From: Rotaria socialis
Taxonomy: Eukaryota > Rotifera > Eurotatoria > Philodinida > Philodinidae
DNA length: 64,000 bases
Reading direction: 5' to 3'
Assembly (NCBI GenBank): GCA_905331475.1
Contig: CAJNYU010002704.1
Coordinates: forward strand, 1 to 64,000
In this document: positions 37,531-49,140 of the stretch, piece by piece
Numbering within the stretch: the stretch's first letter is position 1
Layout of the letters: each line of letters begins with the position of its first letter
The notes under the pieces: generated by a model
What the model was told of the DNA's origin: nothing
The model's input: only the letters and a program-made list of their open reading frames with translations
The model's database searches: none
Position numbers and translations under genes: made by a program

Positions 37531-38045
37531 TTTTTCTTTTTATTTAAATTCGAAAATATACCATAGTTAAAAGATTATCTTAATGATTATGATTTCCATT
37601 TATTTTTATATAGTGGACACCTTCGTATAATGGATGTTTTTTTTCTAAGTCTCAATAACTATATTTTGTTGATCATGGAACTTTCAATCGATGTCAACAG
37701 TCGTTGAGTTTATATTTTGTAAAAACGAAAATGTGTGAGGAGAGATGTCATAACACACATCATGATTCTTTAGTTGATAGCTATTAGTTATGACATCATC
37801 ATGTATGTGTATTTCATGTATAACACTGTTTATGATATTACTTCACTTAGTATTCTTATTCGAAAGTAATTGATTAAATTCATTATTTGTTTTTGTGATT
37901 GCCCAAATAAAAATCTTTTTTATGATAAATAGAAGAGAATTTTCATTCTCCGATAGATGTTCTTTATTAAATCAATAAACTATGTTAAAAACTACATTTT
38001 TTTAAAATTCACCGGAACACGTGAAAATAGATATCGTTCAACATC

Positions 38046-38740
38046 TTATGAAATTGAATCAGTTTCACGTGAACAATGTTGAGCACGTGCTGGTGTTTGA
38101 GTTGGACCAGTTTGAATTAAATGTTGTTGAGCATTTTCTTCTCGAATTGGACCAAGTTGAAGTGGCTGTTCTTCATCACCTTGTATTTGTAATGGTTGAA
38201 TCTGTGGATTCGACGAACAAACCCCTCGGAACTGTATTTGTAAAGTATGAAATAATTTTTCTAAACATTTGAATTCTCTAGAAAAATTAGTGTTAAGAGT
38301 AAAAAAAAGATTTATTGAGTAACATACTCTCTGTTGTGCAAAAATGCTGATGCATTCATTGCAAAGCGTCGACCTGTAAAGTACAAAACAACACGAGATA
38401 ATGATGATGTTTAAAACTTTTTTGTATTACGCCATTGTCAATTAACAATTGATTATCACCCGTATAACATAAGCACGTCAATTTCAAATTACTTTTGGTA
38501 TAATTAATCTGGATTTTATGTTGCTCATTTTTACGATATTCGAAGAATTGACTAGATGTCTAAAATAGAATATAAATATGGTGTTTCATTTGATATGTTT
38601 CTTACGTTGTTCATGCCTTCAACACGAAATCCTGAGTATACCATGTACCAATGGAACGGCGTCAATAAATGTTCAGCCGGACATTGATATTTTTGCAAGT
38701 ATCGTTCATGTACAAATGGAAGATAAGGATAATCACTCAT
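38046..38740 (-). CDS. Unrecognised spliced gene, possibly degenerate
   Basis: Exon 1 (38740-38606) encodes MSDYPYLPFVHERYLQ.., then HLLTPFHWYMVYSGFRVEG, ending at a clean GTAAG. Exon 2 (38559-38431) encodes SSQFFEYRKNEQHKIQINY, then KLTCLCYTGDNQLLIDNG. A third piece ending near 38329 (RRFAMNASAFLHNRE) and a fourth from about 38233 down (FRGVCSSN, then a Gln/Pro-rich tail) end at TAA at about 38046. Exons 1 and 2 join in phase. Joining 2 to 3 requires a shifted or non-canonical donor, because the phase 0 acceptor gives an early stop after VDALQ. Either the protein ends there or the gene is decaying. No family was recognised. Confidence 0.45.
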
Positions 38741-38825
38741 CTTATCTTAAAAAAAAGAGAAACGAAATCTTTGATATTTTAAAGATTATTTTAATGTAGT
38801 TCATTCAAAACAATGATCTTTCTTG

Positions 38826-40218
38826 CAGAGATGCCAACAGGCCACTTTTTCCGGTCTGACCTGGCCTGTTACGACCAGGCCAGGCCAATCGGTTGCCTGG
38901 CCTGACACGATTGAGCCTAGCCTGGTGGCTGGCCTGTCCTACAGGCATACATGAAACCAAAACAGTTATGTGTATTTTTATAACATATTCATTAGGTTCA
39001 ATTTTGGTCATGATGTTGAGGATTAATGTGATTATTTCTTTCTTTTCTTAATAGTAATAATATTAAAAAGTTGTTTTATATATTAGAAAATAAAAACTCT
39101 CTGAATTAACACCACTAGCATTTCACATAAGAAACAGCCACTATTAAACAATATTATAAATATGAACTGTTATAAAGTAATAAAAGATTAAAATGCATTG
39201 ACTACTTTGTCTTCGTTTCTCTCATTTAGCTTTTTTATTGTACCTTTAATGGGGCATGATAATCGTGGGAGTAAATTCAATCCAAGCATTATTCGCTTTC
39301 TTTTTTTTCTGAATTTGCAAATAGATCATGACGATACTTACCCATGTAGCCGATAATGTAAAATAATGGTAAAATTTTCCAATAATCCATTGTTTTCTAA
39401 TGAATTATTTCAAATTTTACCATTATTTCCCTGCAATGTATTATAAATTATATCCCATGTAATAAAAACCGCATGAAAATCGGCGGTTAACCGCGGTTTT
39501 ACCGGTCCGGTTACCAGCTCTCATTACCGCAGAACGGATAAATACCGCGGTTTACCACAAAAAATGAACTGGCATTTACCGCGGTTACCGCTAAAAAAAG
39601 CGGTTAACCAGTTCATCTATAATTTTTGACAGAAAAAGTCTTCCAAATCATCAATTAAACTATTTTAAAGATCCTTTTTTTTACTTTTACATGTGATAGA
39701 CATGCGCAAAAAAACGCCGGTTTACCGCGGTTTTACCGGTCCGGTTACCGGCTCCCATTACCGCAGAACGGATAAATACCGCGGTTTACCGCAAAAATTG
39801 ATCCGGTATTCTCAACATGGGATTGCATCAAAATCTAAAAATATAATGGAATCTAATTAATTAAAAATTTTCACGCTTTCAATGCATTAGATCCCATTAT
39901 ATTTTTAGATTTTGATGTATTATAATTTATAATGCATTGCAGGGAAATAATGGTAAACTTTGAAATAATTCATTAAAAAACAATGGATTATTGGAAAATT
40001 ATCCTATTATTTGGAAGATAGTGCATGAAATAGGTTGCATTTTAATTACATTATGCAGATTATTTGTGAAAATAATGGAAAATAATGTCTGTTATTTTAC
40101 ATTATCGGCTACATGGGTAATACAGAATTCAGCAGATAAAATCATTCCAAGTCAATTTTGAGCAGGCTAGACAGGTTAGCCTGGCCTGGCAGGCGAGCAG
40201 GCCAGGCTGACATCTCTG
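38826..40218. mobile_element. hAT element (1393 bp) hosting a nested foldback element
   Basis: Ends read CAGAGATGCCAACAGGCC on the left and CAGAGATGTCAGCCTGGCC from the right. Flanks are CTTTCTTG (38818-38825) and CTTTCTTA (40219-40226), 7 of 8. The outer parts (38826-38950 and 40155-40218) are packed with AGGCCAGGCCTGG-type subterminal repeats. More than half of its length is the later insertion at 39338-40120. No transposase recognised. Confidence 0.8.
39338..40120. mobile_element. Foldback element nested in the hAT, with GC-rich direct repeats inside
   Basis: Long inverted ends (TTACCCATGTAGCCGATAAT on the left, its complement ending at 40120), flanked by TAC on both sides (39335-39337, 40121-40123). 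A second inverted block (CCAATAATCCATTG..ATGAATTATTTCAAA..TTTCCCTGCAATG) lies deeper in each arm. The centre holds two direct copies of an about 76-bp GC-rich module (about 39483-39558 and 39716-39792), built from CCGCGGTTTTACCGGTCCGG and ACCGCAGAACGGATAAATAC. These look like another small element or its subterminal array. No coding sequence. Confidence 0.7.
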
Positions 40219-40987
40219 CTTTCTTAGATTCGAATTATCACCAAAAACTGCACGGACGAAGATAGCAGATGAAAATTTCATGTTTGAATGACTTTTCTTG
40301 CTGATGCATCTCCCTTTATATGCAAGCTATCGGACAGTATCGAAGAAAGTAATTCGAACGAATAGTCCATTTAAACACTAGATAGAATTGCATTTACAAA
40401 AACGAAAATCTGAAACAGACTATAAATAAAGTAACATGATTGGTGTTGCTACTTGGAAACAGGATTATGTTTCCCATTCTAGCTTTAATTCGCATAGTCG
40501 CAGAATAACAATTTATCGAAAACTAAAGTGGTGCTAATGAACTGATTAATTAAGTATAGATGTCACAATGTGTATAGTTATATGTACATCATGAATCGTT
40601 TTAGTCGTCGATAAATGTTTCATTTCTTGTCTAGTGTGTTTCGGATCGAACAATATTTCGAAAGAAAAGAAAAAGTACTACATGATTTCTAACTATTATA
40701 GGATGGTCAACTTATGAAAGAGAAAACGTCTAGTGTACATACATGAACAAATATTCAGGGTAAAATGGAAATTTCTAGAACGAACTATCAGGGCAAATGA
40801 TGTCATTGTTATATGCCTTGATTTGGGACTAGAAACATTTAAAGATAACAATATAAGATTCGAAATGATAAATTTATTTTCTTTTTGTTCTTTCACTTTG
40901 AAAAAGAAAAAGTGTAGAGAGAGACTAAGTTATTTAATATATTATTATGATCAAGATTGAATAAAATGGAACAAAAATTTCTTTAAA

Positions 40988-41534
40988 TTCGGCTTCAACA
41001 GATCCATTTAATTGTTCACGTTGTTCCTCTGATATCGAACCATCTCATCCATGGGTTCGTTATGTTGATGGTGATGCTGCAGCAGCATCAATATTTGGTT
41101 TAGTAATCCTTATCTTAATATTAGCTATTCCAATCAGTATGCTTGTTATAGATGCTCGTTATCGTGATCTATTATATTGTTCAATTGAACCTCATATAAG
41201 TCGTTTTTTAATTGTTCACGGATCTGTTTTAATCATATGGATTATTCTAACAATTATGCTATCAATAATGAGAATGTTTTCTGCTTATACACGTTCGATA
41301 ATATCAGTTATTTGTGTTGTTATGTTACGCATTACAATAATTGTTAGACAAATATTTTCAATAGTTCGGTTGATTGTTGGAAGTTTTTGCACATTTAGCA
41401 TAAGAAATCGAGCGGAATTTATAATTAAATATCCTATTAATTTTCAATTTTATTCTCATTGAACATTATACCAATTTACTTTTGCTTATTTAATTGTATT
41501 GTTTGTTTCTATTGCATTACAAATTTGTTGTTGA
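40988..41534 (+). pseudogene. TMEM272-like membrane protein, interrupted by one stop
   Basis: After an AG (near 40988) the frame reads DPFNCSRCSSDIEPSHPW, a first hydrophobic helix (FGLVILILILAIPISMLVI), ARYRDLLYC, and a second helix (FLIVHGSVLIIWIILTIML). After TGA at 41460-41462 it continues in the same frame as LYQFTFAYLIVLFVSIALQI to a second stop at about 41534. The IPI.MLVI..RY.D..YC.IEP pattern and four-helix layout resemble TMEM272-like proteins; this is from memory of the family. The single TGA sits where a Trp codon (TGG) would fit. It is probably a young pseudogene; a 5' start exon was not found. Confidence 0.55.
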
Positions 41535-44030
41535 CGTTTTCAAAGCATGTCGTGCCAAACAACAAAATAAATCGATGAACATAATTTGTATAACATATTG
41601 TACATTTTAGAATGAAAAATATTTATTCTATTAAAAAATTGCAATACTGATTGAAAAGTTTCATAGACAACTGCTGTTTCAAGTTGAAAACTTACATATA
41701 TTTTTGTGCCGAAGTCTGATGCTACTTCAGCCAAATGTATCATTGAATAATTTTAACAAATGGAAAAAGATTTTCTGCAATTCATCAGGAAAAAATCTTT
41801 GAAAATAATTATTTAAAATTTGATTTTGCATGTTCTATTTGAAGATAAATAACAATTCGATTATACATCATTCATATTTATTTAAATCTTTTCTAGTTAA
41901 ATGTCTTCTATAATCAATTGAATCAAGAAATATTTGATAATATTTTTAAACAACGATTTAATCGTTTATTTAAATTATAAAATTCATTATAATGATCACA
42001 ATGATACAAACCATCTGCACGAAGATCTTCAACTTGTTTTTCGTTTATATTTGATTTAAAAAAAATAATATATTGTAAATTAAACAGAAGTTTTAATTAT
42101 CGAACCTCTGAATCCAACTGAAGAAGTGAACGTGGATAAACGATAATTGATTTGTAATTGAAATGAAGTTTTTATTCTATGAAGACACGTTCAAATAATC
42201 ATTGATATGAACTTAAATTTAACTAGATGGTATTAGAGTTTCACTCGTATACGAAATGCAATGCGAAGCAGGAATCTGGATCCACCAAAAATCTTAAATC
42301 CATTTTATGTCGACATATTGAAATTCATCACTGAGAAAACTCTATTCGTACTTAGCGATACATTCTTTAAAGATTGATTGCGATTGATCGATTAATTATC
42401 TCTATGATTCATTATCTTAGATCAGCTGTGAACGAATAGACTATAGCAGCTAACATATATGTTGATGACGTCATTTTAATCATCTCTTGATAAATTTCTT
42501 TCATTTTCGTCATTTTGGAACCACATTTGTGAACGAACGGAACTTCAGATTGAAGGTTCGAAAACAGGTGTAATAAATTCAATCGTGATACTTCTACCTT
42601 GTGGTTAAACGAGGTTTTTATCATTTTCGGTTCTCGAGATCATTGTCATACTTACTAAATTGTTTAACAACGAAATCAAGTGAACGTCTATCAAATGTTA
42701 GCCAAAATGTGAAATCTTTGTTTGTCAAAAATTACAAAAACTCTTTGCAAAATAAAAACTGAAAATCTTCATTGAAACAGAATCGTTAATATGAATAATA
42801 TTATCATATTAGGAAAACATAAAATCAAGAGAAAGATAATCTGCTAATATTGGTCATAAGTTTTGATCAACAGTTTTGATATAATTTTTTTTTTATTTCA
42901 AATTAAAGCCGATTTTATTTTCTACTAGAGTTTCAATCATATTTTTGCTTGTTTTCTTCGATTTAGAAGTCAAGAAGATGACATTTTCTCACATTCTTTT
43001 ATATGACAATTTGAGAATATTTTTCAACATTCGTTTTAAATATCTTTTCATTTTAATAAAGAAATAAACTCAAACAAGACAATGCAAAAATTATTATTTA
43101 CAGGTCATATAACAATAAAAGGTCTTGCATTTGTGTCACTCATGATAGTATTGAAAACTGTACGGTGAACATGTGTCGTTACTCTATATATTCAGTCATT
43201 CCTCTGCTTTGCCCGTACGTCTACAGATAACTGATTGATTTAAATGTACTGAACATGTTTATTTTTGCATGTGCTTTTTAAAATGAATAATTACAATTTT
43301 ATATTCGAAAAATATAAACCGAAAGAACACATAATCATAAAATTACATACTTATGTCAAGAAAATTATGTCGTCTTATGAGTGGTTGCATGGCAAACAAC
43401 AAGAATAGTATTACTCTAACTCTTAATCATTACAATAAGAGAATTCCATTAGATTTTAAGAACCTTGATAATATGTCAGTATATATTCTCCCACTTACGC
43501 TAGAGATGTTTGTGAGCTTCATCTTTTGAATAAATATATATTATAATAGAACGATACTGTTTGCTATAACGTATCACAATGCGTTAGAAGGGAATGTGTC
43601 AGACATTTTAATCTTCATTTTGTGCCGTAATTTATGATAGTGATTTAAACAGATTCCTCTCCATTATATCTGATAATAAGCATTTCTATATCAAAAATGT
43701 TTTCGACTTCATCTAATGTTAATTGCACACACTATTTATCTCTAAAAATAGGTTACGGTTCCTTGGTCTATTGTTAATATTACTTTAACAAACATCTTTT
43801 TCTATACTATTACTTAGAACATATACTTGCTTTTTTATTGTAATATTATTTCGATTTTTTTCTGAAGTGTATGCACAGACATAGCATATTGTCACTTGTG
43901 ACAATGTGCCATCCAATGACTATTTGCAATCATAATTTTTTATTACGTCCATCGCTGTTTTAACGCATTAATTCCATGTAAATCAATCTGCTTTAGTTCA
44001 TATTTTATTTAAATAATAATTTAATAATAG
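41535..44030. other. Intergenic, no gene seen
   Basis: AT-rich sequence with no recognisable gene. About 42375-42430 resembles 22250-22310 in the same orientation, marking a dispersed repeat. Short open frames (41540-41743 and 42412-42624, minus) show no domains. Confidence 0.4.
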
Positions 44031-46207
44031 TCAGTGTATTTTAGCACGAGGAGAATAGTCTTTTATATGTTCAGGAAATTGTGGTTTTCTCGGAGAAAAA
44101 TTGTCGAAATATCCAGAAAATTCTACTTTTGTACATAAATATACACAATTCATTTTTGCACAATTACTACGTGTTGTATTTCTTCGAAAATTGCGTGTCA
44201 CTTTTTTCAATAGTTCATATTGCATAGAAACACGAACATCAAATGGTAGACATGTTTTGGTATCTAATAAGAATTGTGCATGATAATCTATGCAACTATG
44301 AATAAGATCAAGTTCTTTAAGATAAGGATATTTAATGATTGATAAATCTTGATTTTCATTCTTTGATTTTCTAAATTGCTTATTAATTTGTCGTTTTTCA
44401 TTACATACACATAATTTTTCCATCAATGGAAATGATTGAGCAATTCGAAGAAAAAATTCATGTTCAAAAGGATGTTCGTCAAATAATGAAACTTTACGAA
44501 CATATTTAAATATTCCACCTGGAAAATTATTTGTTATATCATCGTAATAGTTCAGTTTATATGGATATGAATAAATATGGCAATGCCCTTTTTTATCTGT
44601 TGAAAAATAATCAGCACAGTAGATAATTTATTTGTTGCAAAAATCTCTGAATGTATTTTGAATATTTTCATTTGATGGCAAATTAATTTGATTATAAAAG
44701 CGACTTGATGAACGAATATTAAACGTGAAATTATTTAATCGTGACATATGATTAATAATATTTATCTTCAAATCATTACCATCAAAAAATGTTTTTCTAT
44801 CACCAACAATAAGACATAAATTAAGTTTTTCTAAATTCAACATTCGACGGAAAAGTGGTAATATTAATTCATCATAAGCACATGTTTCTATATCACAATG
44901 CAGCGAAACGCATTTTAAAGTAGGCATTTTTTCCTAGAAGAACAAAACAATATTATTAATTCAATTAAATTGGATATTATTTTTGAAAAATATAATCTAC
45001 CTTATTATTGATTGTGAGAGGCGAAGCAGAAATGAAAGAAATATTAGCAGAAAGTGTATGAAGTTGATTGAAACGACCATCAAGTAAATAAAGACAATCA
45101 TTAAAATTCTCCAAGTAGACATGTAATTTTAACAGATTTGTAGAGATAACAGTTAAAGGTGAAGTGAAAAATGATAATCGTTGATGATACAATAACGATG
45201 GACCAAAATTTAAATATTGTAAATTAGTGAAGGTAGTAAAGATATGTATAAATATAATTGTATTATCATCTACTGGTAAACTTTGTATTTTATTTGTACT
45301 TATGTCGATAACAAGTTCTAAAATTTGATTTTTCAAGGTACAAATTAAAGAAGTTTCATCTAAACAATGAAACCATTAGAAATTCATTAAGAAATATTAT
45401 ACTAGATTTCATATGATTCCTTAAATCTAAACATGCATACTTTATTCATTTTTCAATAACGTTGTAATTTACGTGTGATTTTTCTCTTTCCTCTTACTTA
45501 ATTGATTACATTACATGATAAATGTTATATTATATCAGTCATTAATCCTAATAATCTATTTTATTGTACATTTTCTTTTTCAAAAGTTTGTTTTTAAGTT
45601 TATACTGAAGACAATATCGAAGCTTTTCATTTTCATTCATTTTCTATAAATAATTTCTTATTTTTCGTGGAAAATGATCTCTTTAATAACAACTTTTCTT
45701 ATCTTCATACTAATAAATACGAATTAAACGCCTGTAATCATCTTATAAATGAAATTTTATTCATAAATTTTCTTGGCTCATAGTCTTAATGTGTCTATAA
45801 TTGGAAGAATCAAAGTAGCATGTCTTACCAGTAAAAAGACCTATAGCGGTTTCTGCTTGAATATTATATAAACTAATTCCATATAAATTAGGATAATTTG
45901 TAGCACGTAGAATACGTTCGATTGATAGTGATTCTAGGCCAAGCCATTTAATCTTTTGATGAATTTTAGGTAAAATATGTGAACAAAATCGATCAAGTAT
46001 TGGATCAGGTAATGAATATACAAAACCATTCGATGAAGATATCAATAGGGTCAAATTATTTGTAAAAACAGAATCCTGTGCAATTCTATTTAATCGTTTA
46101 TGGACACCTACTAAAGAATAAAGTACTTCCATATTAGCCAGTTTTTTTAAAATAATCATAAGAACTTCATCGGGTAAATCATTCAATTGAACACAAGAAT
46201 ATTCCAT
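44031..46207 (-). pseudogene. F-box/leucine-rich-like gene with a single in-frame stop
   Basis: Exon 1, 46207-45829, encodes an N-terminal F-box (LNDLPDEVLMIILKKLANME). Exon 2 is 45359-45001 and exon 3 starts at 44933; all join in phase through GT-AG introns. The frame then meets TAA at 44628-44630 (after FRDFCNK) and continues without another stop for about 200 codons (DYFSTDKKGHCHIYS.., ..FPLMEKLCVCNEK..) to 44031. Without that stop the protein would be 546 aa; with it, 347. CAA to TAA is the simplest change. F-box proteins recruit substrates to SCF ubiquitin ligases through Skp1; the Leu-rich remainder is probably the substrate-binding part. It is either a recent pseudogene or a truncated allele. 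A much older relative lies at 20117-20770. Confidence 0.7.
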
Positions 46208-46737
46208 ATTTATCTATAGCGATATATATTTTGATTAACTGTTCAATGTCAATATTTATATCGACATAATCATATGTTCTGTTTGACCGATGTCGTCTAT
46301 GTAAACAATGACACATTATCTAAACTGACGATGAATGAATAGATAATTGATCAAATAACATTTTTTTCTCTCTGTTTTTATTCAACGTATGATTTTATAG
46401 GTGGATAAACAGATAGAATTTTTTTTTCTGAAAATGAAAATCAATTTCCTATTTAAAGAGCGGGACAGGATTGTTAGCAAAGTCGGCCCTATTTGAAAAC
46501 TAATAGCAAACGTGCCTCATTCTAGATATTTTCAAAGATAATTCGTTACACTTTCAAGACACCATTTTACTCTTTTTACTGACGAGGGGAGGTGTTCGAA
46601 CTCTTTAAAAGCTTTTGATCTCATCTTTTGGCTATAAGTAGGTTCCAGTGAGCCTAAGAAAACTCTAAAAGCATTCATGGTCACTGCTCTTCCATTTCGG
46701 GATACGATCAAATGTATGCTAAAATAATAGAATTTTG

Positions 46738-47604
46738 ATTTTATTAGCAGTTATCATAGTTTACGATGAGCGGGGGGAGCGGGGGAATTTACCCCCGCTC
46801 AATTGCTTTTGCGTTATAGCTTTCTCCTTGAGAATTTTCTTTGCGACTTTGTAGACGATTTTAATTTATTTGTAGACTGAATAAAGGCTACTAAAGGCAA
46901 TCATCTAGTTTCTCTTTTATACCAATTCATTTTCTCTTTAGGTTCAAACTATTTTTTACATTGATCTATTTTCATTTAAATGATATTGTTCAAAACTTTT
47001 TCATGCGTCCTGGAAGAGCAAAAGCTCGCAATGTCAATATGTACACTCGAAACAATTATGACGATAGCGATGATGAGCGATAGACAAACCATACAATAAT
47101 TTTTCGAAGAACATTAACTTTGAAATTAGAAGTTATGAATGTAAAAAGTTACGACTAGAGAAACAAATTTTTTCTCGTTAATCTTTTTTTTCACATATTT
47201 ATTTACAAGAAAGCAGCAAAAAAGATTTTTTTAATTGAATAAGAAAGTCTTACAAAATTCTAGCTAATAATATATTTTTTCCTGAAAAAACAAAAAAAAA
47301 ATGTTTCTCTCTAGTTTTGGGAGACTTTCTCTTTCAAATCTTCCCCCCGCTAACCAAAAACAAACGAAAACTATGGCAGTTATGACCGATTTCAACCTAG
47401 CTAAAGGCCCCCTTCAGATGGCTTTCACATAAACTATTTATAGTTCTATATAAAAGACTCATATTCAACTAGATATGATTCTAGTTAGAATCAAAAACGT
47501 TTTTGTTCTTTCTCTTCTATAGAAAAAGAAATCCGAAATATTAAAAAAGTCATCTGATAAGGCCTTTTAGCAAGGCCGGAATCGGCCATGACTGCTAATA
47601 AAAT
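46738..47604. mobile_element. Palindromic element disrupted by a later hAT
   Basis: If the 46755-47375 insertion and one target copy are removed, the left arm reads TTTTATTAGCAGTTATGACC and on to AGCTAAAGGCC. It matches the reverse complement of 47557-47604 (TTTTATTAGCAGTCATGGCC and on to GCTAAAAGGCC). The empty element would be about 240 bp with arms of about 50 bp. Related AGCAAAGTCGGCC sequence near 46480 may be another fragment. Confidence 0.55.
46755..47375. mobile_element. Non-autonomous hAT (621 bp), perfect 8-bp target duplication
   Basis: GCAGTTAT occurs at 46747-46754 and 47376-47383. The ends are CATAGTTTACG and CGAAAACTATG. Each end then carries AGCGGGGGGA (46769-46778 and the complement at 47343-47352). 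No transposase was recognised. It lies within the older palindromic element 46738-47604. Confidence 0.8.
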
Positions 47605-47639
47605 AAGAATTATTGGAATAGTATATTGTGTTCGAAGAA

Positions 47640-49140
47640 CATATGTCGCACACCAATATCTAGAATAAAAGAATATAAACAAGGAAAATAAATATAACAA
47701 ACTTACTCATCAATATTGCATTCATTTTTGGCTTCAATCTTTGGAACAGTTGAAATTGAACGTGTTTGATTAACACGTTGATAAAGTGGTGCTTCTTCAA
47801 CACAAACTCTGAAAGAAAAACATCATAATTCTACTTCAATTGCCTGTTTTTTTTAGTTAATATATCGATCAAGAGTATTATTTAAAGCTAATGTACTATC
47901 AACCATTTCCAATTGATCATCAGTAAATTGTAATGGATTGATATATTCTGCAACAACAGGATATTCATCAAATACGTTAATACTCCAAACTTCAGTTACT
48001 TTAAAATTTTCCTTTTCTAATTCAGTATGTTCAGTTAATTCTGTATCATTTAAATGCTTACCAAAATGATCATATATAAGAATAAGACCAGCTAAATCAT
48101 GTGACATTGATGGTAAACATCTTTCAACAATATTAAATAAAGCTTTATCTGGTGCTTGATTAGCAATAACAAGCGCATCTAAATTATATATTTTTTAAAT
48201 CTATCAATAGCTGGTGATAATATTTTCGAATAATGTGTATTATTGTCTAAACCATTTATATCAACATTAATAACAACAATCGGCTTAACACGACCAAGAT
48301 GATGACGTGAGAATTTTTCAAATTATTTTAATTCCACTAAATGATAAAAATCTCTTGAATGACTTTTATGTGTTAAACAATCATATTTAGCTGACCTAAT
48401 TGATACATTTGTTGGGCCACCAGTACCAATTAAACCTGTTTCATCAATTATTGATTAAGTATAAACATTATAAAAGAAAAAGAAAATAAATATTAGAATT
48501 TTAGCATGGTTTATATCGATGACATGTAGCTATTGATGTTGTCTGTGATTCAAGTGAGCTATTTTCATTATACAAATGCATTATCAATGGTGCTTGGCCT
48601 TTAGCTAATGATCGACCACTACTAATTTTTGATGTTGTATCTTGTGTTAAATTAAAAAAAACACAATCATTACCAAATATTCTAGCTAAATCTTAGATAT
48701 ATTTTAATGAAGCAGTAGTAAAATGTGAATCTAAAAAGCAAGAAATTTGTTTTTTTAATTATAGATATTCAAGAGATATAACTAACCTTTATGTTTTGAT
48801 GACTGTTCAATTCCTTGTAATTTCTGAAGACGAACAGAAACAGTTACAACATGTTTTTGCCATCTTGAGATAATGCACGATTATGTAAAAGACTAAGGAT
48901 TAAAAAAAAATTATATTTTTGATTTTTATACATATTTTTCTTACCGATAATAAAGTGATGATTTTCAAATTTCATAACCTCGTTCTTTTATTTTATCTTT
49001 AAGATCATCTAATGATGCATAGGCTTTGTCTTTATTATCGGTTGCATGGCCAACTCAAGCAATTTCAGTAATAATTTGTAAAAAATCAGGACAATCTTCT
49101 TCAATTATGCACTTTAATGCGATATTTCCTCTTAGTAGCA
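47640..49140 (-). pseudogene. Degenerate copy of an unrecognised multi-exon gene
   Basis: Minus-strand pieces in order: SLDDLKDKIKERGYEI..SSLYYR (about 49025-48950), DLARIFGNDCVFFNLTQD..RSLAKGQAPLIMHLYNE (about 48700-48560), GLIGTGGPTNVSIRSAKYDC (about 48440-48380), GRVKPIVVINVDINGLDNN, then DALVIANQAPDKALFNIVER (about 48182 down) and SMSHDLAGLILIYDHFGKHL to about 47853, and ISTVPKIEAKNEC (about 47750). Stops interrupt it (for example 48323-48325 and 48693-48695), with frame changes between pieces. The style is that of a large uncharacterised family that is multi-copy in invertebrates, possibly transposon-related, but I cannot name it. Confidence 0.5.

Noticed and set aside
42250..42430. Possible gene shared with 22.25 kb
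   Set aside because: The similarity covers only short non-coding blocks without a common reading frame, so it was treated as a dispersed repeat.
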